Assembly (NCBI GenBank): GCA_035359995.1
Contig: DAORZT010000058.1
Coordinates: 1 to 16,173, forward strand
DNA: 16,173 nucleotides
Direction of reading: 5' to 3'
Source: JAKPCT01 sp029553165
Lineage (GTDB): Bacteria; Bacillota; UBA4882; UBA8346
This document shows positions 7,873 to 13,625 of this stretch, one piece after another; within the stretch, counting starts at the first letter, position 1, and every line of letters starts with the position of its first letter. A program made the position numbers and the translations under genes. The notes beneath the pieces are model-generated. The model worked only from the letters and a program-made list of their open reading frames with translations. It searched no databases and had not been told where the DNA came from.

Positions 7873-8898
7873 CTAACAAATTTTTTCAAAATATCTTTCA
7901 GTACTTTTGAACAACTCATCACGTACCTTCTCCCTCAACTCCACTGGTTCCAAAACTTCTGCTTCACTCCCAAATCCTAAGATCCATCGCATCACCGACT
8001 TGTAACCGCAAGCTTTAGCAGTGTAAATTATCGTACCATCATCCTCTTCGATAATCCTTTGCGTCTGATGAAACTGGGTCTCTTTTACATAACGTACCGA
8101 CTCACCGGAAAAACGGACCTTAAACACAAACTCTTCTCCCCGCTCCATCTGCCAGGCAGCTCCCATATACTCTTCAAAATTAAAGTTCTCTGGTGGTGTA
8201 AAATACTTATCTAAAACAACTGCCTCCCGGATCCGATCAACCCGAAACAACCGCACCGACTCCCGATCATGACAAAATGCAATCAAGTACCAAAAACCAT
8301 CTTTAAAAATTAACTTATAACAATCAATCTCTCGATCTCCGACACTGTCTCTCGAAAAAGTATAATAAACAATCTTCATTGTTTGGTTTCTTGTGATTGC
8401 AATATTTATCAATTTAAATAATTCTTCCTTATCAGAATAATCAATCAAAGCCCCTTCGGCCGAATCAACCTTAGTATCCATCTCTTCCAACTGTTCTCCC
8501 AAAGCTTTGGGTAATAAAGCTAACAGCTTCTCTTTCAATCCCGCTGACAGATTTAATATACCTTTCTGCCGTTCTACCAGCTTTAATCCATAAATTAACG
8601 AAAAAGCCTCCTCAATCGTAAATGAACTGCTTCTCATCTCAAATGTCTCAACCTGCCGATATCCACGATCATTATAGATTGGAACACCTGCCTTCTGCAG
8701 ATCTTCCAAATCCCGAAAACACTGTCGTTGACTAATCTTACACCGTGAAGCAATCTCTTTTGCCGACAGACCTGGTTGATTCTGAATAACAAAGATCATA
8801 TTGATCAACCGCGGCAACCTCTCCCCCCGAGCCAAAAAACTCCCCCTCCTAAACATAATCAATTCCCAAATATTATCCAATATTATACCTATCGGCAC
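7873..8898 (-). CDS. WYL-domain transcriptional regulator next to cas3
   Basis: This protein of about 341 aa has an N-terminal winged helix-turn-helix (about 28-85, with LSAKEIASRCKISQRQCFRDL). A WYL domain follows (about 165-235, with FKDGFWYLIAFCHD containing W-Y-L and RLFRVDRI), then a WCX-like C-terminal domain (MRWILGFGSEAEVLEP...LR). WYL proteins are often ligand-sensing regulators of defence loci. Lying 116 nt upstream of cas3 on the same strand, it likely controls the cas operon; direction of control is unknown. The GTG at 8896-8898 has AGAGGA 5 nt upstream. A TTG one codon earlier and an ATG at 8854-8856 (weaker GGGA) are alternatives. Confidence 0.85.
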   Translation of the reverse strand: MPIGIILDNIWELIMFRRGSFLARGERLPRLINMIFVIQNQPGLSAKEIASRCKISQRQCFRDLEDLQKAGVPIYNDRGYRQVETFEMRSSSFTIEEAFSLIYGLKLVERQKGILNLSAGLKEKLLALLPKALGEQLEEMDTKVDSAEGALIDYSDKEELFKLINIAITRNQTMKIVYYTFSRDSVGDREIDCYKLIFKDGFWYLIAFCHDRESVRLFRVDRIREAVVLDKYFTPPENFNFEEYMGAAWQMERGEEFVFKVRFSGESVRYVKETQFHQTQRIIEEDDGTIIYTAKACGYKSVMRWILGFGSEAEVLEPVELREKVRDELFKSTERYFEKIC

Positions 8899-9006
8899 CA
8901 AATTCCTCTTTATTAAGAATAAAATATCCTAAGTTGACACCCCATTTAGACATTGATAAGCTGTAACTAAGAGGTAAGACCTACATCTGAAACGAAATTG
9001 ATCATT

Positions 9007-9249
9007 ATGAAAAAATCACAAGCATTTAAGAATTTCGAGAAAGAATATGTTGATGATACTATTTAAAGGATGCTATATTTGTTGATATTAAACTCGCAGG
9101 GGCTGATTTATCTAATGCAGATTTAACAGGAGTAAAGTTTACAATGATAGATTTTACAACCTTCAAATTTGATAATGCCAAATTTGCCAATAACAAAGTA
9201 TTGAAAATTAAAATCTGAACAATTAAGAGGAGTTATTGTTGTTAAGTAG
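9007..9249 (+). pseudogene. Decayed pentapeptide-repeat protein gene
   Basis: Frame 1 begins MKKSQAF and stops at 9064-9066. An overlapping frame (from 9063) reads DAIFVDIKLAGADLSNADLT and then more five-residue units of the A(D/N)LxX type to a stop at 9216-9218. A third frame (from 9214) continues with SEQLRGVIVVK to 9247-9249, an ending typical of pentapeptide-repeat proteins. Joining the three needs two frameshifts, so this is a broken gene, probably also truncated. Pentapeptide proteins fold as right-handed beta helices; no specific role can be assigned. It is on the opposite strand to its neighbours. Confidence 0.6.
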
Positions 9250-9251
9250 GG

Positions 9252-9318
9252 GGTAGAAAAGAAAAAGCATTCAAAATACTTATGTTTGAAACATTTTGAG
9301 AAAAATCTGTTGATAAAG
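9252..9318 (+). repeat. Diverged copy of segments also found near 11490-11592
   Basis: Two short segments recur in the accessory region. Segment B (near AGAAAAAGCATTCAAAATAC) lies at about 9256-9282 and, with a few changes, at about 11567-11592. Segment A (near CATTTTGAGAAAAATCTG then TTGAT) lies at 9291-9313, at 11492-11516, and more loosely at 9034-9053. Order is B-A here and A-B at the other site. The segments look like pieces of related, decayed plus-strand genes rather than a functional repeat. Confidence 0.4.
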
Positions 9319-9486
9319 CTAAAATACCGAACCAAATTCTTTCAGAAAAAACCTATAATCCGCATGAAATTTAACCCCAAGCCTATTTTCAGCTTCTAAT
9401 ATTTCTTTCTCCGTCGCCGGTCTACCAAACGATTCAGGAAACTGATCACGCAAATCGTTAATTCTGCCAAATAAATCACTTCTCAT
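9319..9486 (-). pseudogene. Truncated SMI1/KNR4 (SUKH) family immunity gene
   Basis: An intact ribosome binding site (GAGAGGA, 8 nt spacer) and ATG (9484-9486) start a 55-aa reading frame. It includes the SUKH N-terminal pattern: ATEKEILEAENRLGVKF then DYRFFLKEFGSVF, i.e. I-x-x-A-E-x-x-L-G-V and Y-x-x-F-L-x-x-F-G. It then stops where the diverged plus-strand repeat begins. SUKH proteins are normally about 130-180 aa, so the C-terminal two thirds are gone. The family consists largely of immunity proteins that neutralise secreted nuclease-type toxins. This looks like a disrupted orphan immunity gene. Confidence 0.6.
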
Positions 9487-9751
9487 TCTATCAATCCTCT
9501 CTTCTTTCTTGCATAAAAACCCGTGCAGTTCTTTAACCCGCCGCCAGAACAGTGGGCCAGAAAGAAAGGCTTACAAAAAATGATTTTTATCCCCAGAGAC
9601 CAAATCAAATTCATTCATCTTCATAATCCCAAATCAACTTGCATTTTAATCCCAGTAGTTTGTAGTGCGATTATTTAATTTCCTCTGTCACAATTTCGGT
9701 ATGTGATACAATTTTATCCCTGTATTGAATATGTTGTAATCGGTGAAGCCT
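9487..9751 (-). other. Intergenic stretch with possible coding remnants
   Basis: There is no intact gene here. Directly after the DUF416-like stop, the same minus-strand frame stays open for 26 codons (includes DKIVSHTEIVTEEIK, stop at 9671-9673). Further on, another frame reads KCKLIWDYEDE before a stop. Both could be tails of lost genes, but they are too short to assign. No terminator hairpin with a T run was recognised. Confidence 0.3.
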
Positions 9752-10345
9752 CTAAAAGTTTTCATTAAACCAGTAATCTTCCAGAATACTTTCTTTTTTA
9801 TTACGATATTCTAAATATACTTCCAAGAGATCGTTGGTAGTCTCCAAATATTCCAAATCCCGGATACTTCTAGAGTATTCCAGGAACACCAATTCATGAC
9901 TCGATACCAAATTGGTACTCAATGGCTTCCAATCATAATATTGATATAAAAAGTTTTCTAAATAATCATAGTTGCATCTGGTAAAGACTCCGTCAAATTC
10001 TTCTTTTGCAACAATAAGCCTTACATAAGCTGTTAGATTATCGATTATTGTAACCAAAAAAGAGATCTTTTCCTCGTCTTCTTCATCATATTCAAGATTC
10101 TCCGGATTGCTTTCCATACACAAATCCAATAAATCGGGATCTATTTCACTTTCATTAATAATTGATTTCCAACAGTTTTCCAAAATATCAATAATACTCT
10201 TTTCCCTATTCCATTCCTTGCCGATACACATTTTTTTGTATACTGAGAATTGTCTCTCAATTAGTATTAATATAAAAGCTTTCTGTTTGCTCCTGGAGAA
10301 ATTATTAAACCTTTCCGCAATTAAGTTATAATCTTCTTTTTTCAT
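9752..10345 (-). CDS. DUF416 (YjaG-like) family protein
   Basis: This 197-aa acidic, helical protein has no signal peptide or membrane segment. Residues about 1-50 (KEDYNLIAERFNNFSRSKQK then AFILILIERQFSVYKK) fit the DUF416 pattern of a helix followed by AFxLxxxERxxxxY. The function of the family is not known. The frame is open further upstream, but that start would be a TTG without Shine-Dalgarno; the ATG at 10343-10345 has AGGA 9 nt upstream and fits the family start. In this setting it may be an immunity-type protein, which is inference from its neighbours. A degenerate partial copy of its C-terminus lies just upstream at 10423-10485. Confidence 0.6.
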   Translation of the reverse strand: MKKEDYNLIAERFNNFSRSKQKAFILILIERQFSVYKKMCIGKEWNREKSIIDILENCWKSIINESEIDPDLLDLCMESNPENLEYDEEDEEKISFLVTIIDNLTAYVRLIVAKEEFDGVFTRCNYDYLENFLYQYYDWKPLSTNLVSSHELVFLEYSRSIRDLEYLETTNDLLEVYLEYRNKKESILEDYWFNENF

Positions 10346-10422
10346 AATCTGACATCCTATCTTAATAGATATTTTCCCTTTCTTAATTATCAACTAATAA
10401 AGCCTCTTAAATGGAACCCATA

Positions 10423-10500
10423 TTAGTCCGAAACTACGGTAATTTCAAAATTATCATTAAACCAATAATTCCCTAAAACACTTTTTGTTTACTTTTGCAA
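10423..10500 (-). pseudogene. Degenerate copy of the DUF416-like gene's 3' end
   Basis: The minus strand encodes KSVLGNYWFNDNF followed by EITVVSD and a stop, close to the C-terminus KESILEDYWFNENF of the neighbouring gene. The frame is closed by TAA just upstream of the K, and an adjacent frame holds NKK, consistent with a frameshift. No start or body of the gene remains. It could instead be a chimeric tail of a different lost gene. Confidence 0.45.
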
Positions 10501-10569
10501 TTTCTGTTTGATTTAAACCCTCAACCGTTATTACTGGTTGGATATATAAAGCTACCATCCAGAAAAGTC

Positions 10570-11016
10570 TTAATCACTGTTGTTCCAAGTTAAAACACCC
10601 TTAGTTTCGCTAAATCCTAAAAAATCATAAGAGGGAAAGACGTCACTATTTTCCAGCTTCTTAATTAACTCTTCCCGATTAGCAATCTCAACATAAATCC
10701 ACGCTTCTGACGAATCTTCCAGCCTGCTTTTGTCAACTGTAAGCATACAAGTACTGCTATATTTGCATAATATATCGTTAATGTGATTGGCATCTTGTTG
10801 ATTTAATTTAAGTTTATTTACGGTGTATTCAGCTAATTCTTTTAATATCATCCCTGTGCAATCAAATATTATTGCAAGAAAGCCTTCTTCAGAACGTTGC
10901 AAACAGAAGTTTCCTCCAACTTGATTGTCATACACTACTCCTGATTGACTTAAAATAATCAATGCAATCTGATTCAAGCCAAAAAGACTTATTTTTTTGG
11001 TTTTATCATTTATCAT
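10570..11016 (-). CDS. DUF6210-like protein, possible immunity protein
   Basis: This is a 148-aa soluble protein. An N-terminal stretch with SGVVYDNQVGGNFCL, the middle TVDKSRLEDSSEAWIYVEI and the C-terminal GVLTWNNSD agree with what I recall of the DUF6210 family; this is pattern recall, not a search. Function is unknown. The ATG has GGAGG 7 nt upstream, located inside the last codons of the preceding gene, whose stop lies 11 nt into this one, so the two are translationally coupled. Position directly behind a toxin-like tail suggests an immunity role, by inference. Confidence 0.6.
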   Translation of the reverse strand: MINDKTKKISLFGLNQIALIILSQSGVVYDNQVGGNFCLQRSEEGFLAIIFDCTGMILKELAEYTVNKLKLNQQDANHINDILCKYSSTCMLTVDKSRLEDSSEAWIYVEIANREELIKKLENSDVFPSYDFLGFSETKGVLTWNNSD

Positions 11017-11368
11017 CGAGTTTCCTCCATGTACTATTTAGAATTTGGAAAATTATGATTTTTTTTAATTTTTGCATGCTTTCTGTAAAACAAGAACTGC
11101 AGATTCCTGTTAAGGAACAGTATACATCAAAAGCAGCTTCAACATTATTAATTTTGAGTGTCTCACCATCCAGGCTATACTTTTTGCTTACTTCCTCCGC
11201 AAAATCTTCATCTACAGTATGCATTGACTGCTTTCCGTCATCCAAATTCAGACATATTTTTTTAATATTAAAATCAACTGTTTGGCTTTTTTGAATATAT
11301 TCAGCTAATTTAGGTGAAACAAATGTTAAAAGTTGCATCCCATGTTTAGGACATTTAAATAATCCCAT
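11006..11368 (-). CDS. Hypothetical protein with a possible zinc site (C-x2-H / C-x2-C)
   Basis: I do not recognise this 120-aa protein. It has C6-x2-H9 in LFKCPKHG and C90-x2-C93 in TGICSSCF, which together could bind one zinc ion. Between them lies a mixed alpha/beta region; there is no signal peptide or membrane helix. AAAGGATTGGGG precedes the ATG. It overlaps the DUF6210-like gene by 11 nt, so the two likely act together, and it begins right after a tail resembling the end of a toxin. It may be a second immunity gene or an accessory factor. Confidence 0.55.
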   Translation of the reverse strand: MGLFKCPKHGMQLLTFVSPKLAEYIQKSQTVDFNIKKICLNLDDGKQSMHTVDEDFAEEVSKKYSLDGETLKINNVEAAFDVYCSLTGICSSCFTESMQKLKKIIIFQILNSTWRKLDDK

Positions 11369-11371
11369 TAT

Positions 11372-11466
11372 TTAAAACCCCAATCCTTTCAAGAGTTTAT
11401 CCTGGCCCAGTGTAGACTTGGGAACATTCACACCGGTTGCTCTTGGTACTTCTGCAACTTTTTTAC
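11372..11466 (-). pseudogene. C-terminal remnant, possibly of a polymorphic toxin
   Basis: The minus-strand frame ends with VPRATGVNVPKST followed by LGQDKLLKGLGF and a stop 3 nt before the next gene's ATG. Such an NVPKST...LLxxLGF ending, directly followed by small immunity-like genes, resembles the end of a secreted toxin. Upstream of about 11466 the sequence becomes antisense to a plus-strand remnant, so the body of the gene is missing. The toxin identity is inference from context and appearance. Confidence 0.35.
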
Positions 11467-11488
11467 TAAAGTGATAAATTGAACATTG

Positions 11489-11644
11489 AAGCATTTTGAG
11501 AAAGAATATGTTGATAATTCTATTATAGAATTTAATAACAATATAGACAAATATAATGAACAAAGAAGAAAAAGCGTTCAAAATATTTATTTTTTTAATA
11601 ATGCCAAAACCAAGCAGGACACTATTGATATTCAAAGAATTTAA
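11489..11644 (+). pseudogene. Plus-strand gene remnant carrying the FEKEYVD segment
   Basis: An open frame of 51 codons begins HFEKEYVDNSIIEF, passes through QRRKSVQNIYFFNN and ends DTIDIQRI. No ATG or ribosome binding site precedes it; a TGA closes the frame at 11480-11482. It shares two short DNA segments with 9252-9318 and one with 9034-9053. It appears to be the C-terminal end of a lost gene that has been joined to the toxin-like tail on the other strand. Confidence 0.35.
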
Positions 11645-11720
11645 TTGTTAATAACATCAACTCATTCATCATTTTACAGGAAAACCAGTCGGGTATTTTT
11701 GAGGTAATCGAGGAGAAAAT

Positions 11721-11981
11721 ATGTCAACATTTAAAACCAACACCATCGCATTTTGGGAAAACTTTCAGCAAAAAGAAGCCGAAATTATCCGTTTATTCGA
11801 AAATAACCAACCAGAAAAAAACAGTCGAAATGGTTCACTGGAAAGATCACAAAAAAGAGATGTCCACCATCAAGGGTTCATCTCTTTTATTCTTCCAATA
11901 AGCGATAGACTTCATCTAACTCACTACCGGATAAGGTTTCGGCAATATAGGTATGCACATACTCTTCATCAAGCAGATTAA
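11721..11981 (+). CDS. Small ORF, probably an N-terminal fragment of an unrecognised gene
   Basis: GAGGAG 5 nt before the ATG is a strong ribosome binding site. The first 30 or so residues (STFKTNTIAFWENFQQKE, then IIRLFEN) look like a genuine, highly charged protein N-terminus. After an A-rich run at about 11816-11821 the frame passes through the HD-GYP terminator hairpin and then antisense through the end of the HD-GYP gene, where the composition no longer looks coding. The likely reading is a truncated or frameshifted gene; the 86-aa product as a whole is doubtful. I do not recognise the family. Confidence 0.3.
   Translation: MSTFKTNTIAFWENFQQKEAEIIRLFENNQPEKNSRNGSLERSQKRDVHHQGFISFILPISDRLHLTHYRIRFRQYRYAHTLHQAD
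11853..11888 (-). terminator. Rho-independent terminator after the HD-GYP gene
   Basis: A 10-bp stem AAAAGAGATG/CATCTCTTTT (11853-11862 and 11879-11888) with a 16-nt loop overlaps the HD-GYP stop codon. On the minus strand it runs into six Ts. The plus strand offers four Ts, so it may also work weakly in the other direction. Confidence 0.8.
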
Positions 11982-12999
11982 TCCGGATTGGCGGCTCCAG
12001 TTTTTGGCGCTGCCGATCGAGTACAATCCGGATCTCAGGCCGGAATGGCGAACTATCATTGATCCCGATCACCTTCCCGATCTCCCCGGTATTGAGCCGG
12101 ACAAAGCAGCCAATGGGATAGACGGCCATTGCGGCAACAAATGCTTTCAAGATATTGATGTCAAAAAGATGCGCCTGACCTAACAGATTTTTCAACGCTT
12201 CGTTGGGAGTGAGCCGCGGACGGTGTTTACGGGGCGAGATACAGGCATCATAGACATCGGCAACCGCAATAATCTTGCCGAACAGATGAATCCGGTCCCC
12301 ATTTTTACTGTTAGGATAACCGCTGCCATCCAACCGTTCATGGTGGTCCAGGATTCCGGCGAGAATCGCTTCATTAAAAGCTCCCGATTTCTTAAGCATC
12401 TCATAGCCATCGTAAGGATGCCCCTTGATCTTTAACCATTCCGCATCAGTTAAGCGGCGCTCATGATTAAAGATCGCGGAGTCTAACCGGATCATTCCAT
12501 AATCATGTAAAACTGCTGCCAGTCCAAGATCATGTAATTCATTAACGGACAATTTCAGCTTCTTACCAATAATCAACGTTAAAACACAAACATTCACCGA
12601 ATGGAGATAGACATAGTTGTCGTAAGACTTCAAATGGCTTAAATTGAGAAGGACATTACTGTTTAACTCCAGCTGATTATCGAGATCGCCGACCATTCCC
12701 CGTAACAGGTCCGGGTCGATTGCCCCGGTATCATTGTTAGCAAAGATATTCTCGGTAATCCCTACCACCCGATCATGGGCAACCGAAATCTGCGCTGCAA
12801 TCAGCTTCTCTTGATGGTCTTTTTGCGAAAACGTCGGTTCCTCGATACTGATCGCAAAAATACCCCAATTAGTAAACTTCATAATAATATCCAAGGTAAG
12901 CTTGGTCCCTTCGCTAACGATCAGTTGTCCGTTACGGGTATAGACATCCCGTGCCACAACCATTCCCGGGACCAACGCCTCTACCGCAATTGTCTTCAT
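11887..12999 (-). CDS. HD-GYP domain protein, probable cyclic-di-GMP phosphodiesterase
   Basis: This 370-aa cytoplasmic protein has no receiver domain. Residues 1-60 form a DUF3391-like or linker region (VEALVPGMVVARDV). The HD-GYP domain (about 120-290) has H133, H165-D166, H194, H219-H220 in HHERLDGSGYP (219-229) and D248 in VADVYDA. In the usual HDIGK motif this protein has HDYGM, losing the lysine. Metal ligands and GYP are kept, so activity is likely but the substitution may matter. A small C-terminal domain (about 295-370) follows. AGGTG precedes the ATG by 5 nt. It lies 8 nt after the CheX-like gene, forming a two-gene motility-signalling operon. Confidence 0.9.
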   Translation of the reverse strand: MKTIAVEALVPGMVVARDVYTRNGQLIVSEGTKLTLDIIMKFTNWGIFAISIEEPTFSQKDHQEKLIAAQISVAHDRVVGITENIFANNDTGAIDPDLLRGMVGDLDNQLELNSNVLLNLSHLKSYDNYVYLHSVNVCVLTLIIGKKLKLSVNELHDLGLAAVLHDYGMIRLDSAIFNHERRLTDAEWLKIKGHPYDGYEMLKKSGAFNEAILAGILDHHERLDGSGYPNSKNGDRIHLFGKIIAVADVYDACISPRKHRPRLTPNEALKNLLGQAHLFDINILKAFVAAMAVYPIGCFVRLNTGEIGKVIGINDSSPFRPEIRIVLDRQRQKLEPPIRINLLDEEYVHTYIAETLSGSELDEVYRLLEE

Positions 13000-13007
13000 C
13001 TTATCAC

Positions 13008-13481
13008 CTAATTCATCTCATCTTCAGTTAAAGCTACATTAATCACAATCTCTCCAAAACTGGTCAGTAACGGAATCACTAATATTTGGAGATTCTTAAT
13101 TGATACGACAACATTTTTACCCATGAACAGCGTTGGCGGGGTGATTGTACAATTAAACCCGTTATTGCCAAGCTCACAAGCCGCATTGCCAGTAATCATA
13201 TTCCCCAATTCACTGACAGCACTCTTACAAAGTTCGTCAAATTCAGTTACGGGCATCCCCATCAACATTGCGGTTGAAACTTTCATCGCCGTATCCAGAT
13301 CCATACTGTATAAAACCTGTCCCTTAACATCACCGGTAACTCCAATTATCGTATTTACATCACTGCCCTCAATAGGCGATTGTTTTAATGATAACTTCCC
13401 CTTAGTGGAGCTGGTATTCCCTAACTGATTCAGAACCATGAATGCCGCAGTAATAAATGGGTTAATAAATTCTGCTTTCAT
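13008..13481 (-). CDS. cheX: CheX-type CheY-phosphate phosphatase
   Basis: This 157-aa protein begins MKAEFINPFITAAFMVL, typical of CheX. The helix LCKSAVSELGNMITGNA carries the phosphatase signature S/D-x3-E-x2-N, with E91 and N94 as the likely catalytic pair. CheX removes phosphate from CheY and resets the flagellar switch; the CheC/CheX/FliM family shares the fold. The frame continues 35 codons upstream into the clpC terminator, but GGGAGG 5 nt before the ATG at 13479-13481 and the family N-terminus fix the start. It is followed after 8 nt by an HD-GYP gene, linking chemotaxis with c-di-GMP. A more general CheC-like role cannot be excluded. Confidence 0.85.
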   Translation of the reverse strand: MKAEFINPFITAAFMVLNQLGNTSSTKGKLSLKQSPIEGSDVNTIIGVTGDVKGQVLYSMDLDTAMKVSTAMLMGMPVTEFDELCKSAVSELGNMITGNAACELGNNGFNCTITPPTLFMGKNVVVSIKNLQILVIPLLTSFGEIVINVALTEDEMN

Positions 13482-13532
13482 ATAGTCCTCCCTGATATTA
13501 GCGTCCGATACGCAGAGATTAATACATTTTAT

Positions 13533-13560
13533 ATTTCGGCTAAAAAGATTCATCACCTTA
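13533..13560 (-). promoter_or_regulatory. Candidate sigma-D (sigma-28) promoter for cheX-HD-GYP
   Basis: On the minus strand TAAG (13557-13560) and GCCGAAAT (13533-13540) are 16 nt apart. The motility sigma consensus is TAAA, 14-16 nt, then GCCGATAT. The site lies between the clpC terminator and cheX, about 50 nt before its start, and fits a chemotaxis operon. Confidence 0.55.
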
Positions 13561-13575
13561 GGCTTATTCAAAAAA

Positions 13576-13601
13576 AAATCCTCCATTAATTTGGAGGATT
13601 T
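13576..13601 (-). terminator. Rho-independent terminator of clpC
   Basis: AAATCCTCC (13576-13584) pairs perfectly with GGAGGATTT (13593-13601) around an 8-nt loop. On the minus strand the stem runs into a long T run (down to 13570). It lies 24 nt after the clpC stop. Confidence 0.9.
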
Positions 13602-13625
13602 ATGCAGCTAATCGTCGTTTTTGAA

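Noticed and set aside
9280..9292. TTTGAAAC as a stray CRISPR repeat end
   Set aside because: Only the last few bases match; the GGGAGTG stem and GTGGAT part are absent, and the segment is explained by the diverged plus-strand repeat.
9123..9335. 70-aa minus-strand reading frame
   Set aside because: It is antisense to the pentapeptide-repeat remnant, whose repeat pattern explains the sequence; the composition (many F and C) is that of a shadow.
11467..11635. N-terminal part of the 87-aa minus-strand frame at 11372-11635
   Set aside because: This part is antisense to the plus-strand remnant at 11489-11644 and has no start signal; only the last 30 or so residues look like real coding sequence.
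13482..13586. Upstream extension of CheX by 35 codons
   Set aside because: The extension runs through the clpC terminator and the sigma-D-like promoter; the internal ATG has GGGAGG at correct spacing and gives the family N-terminus.
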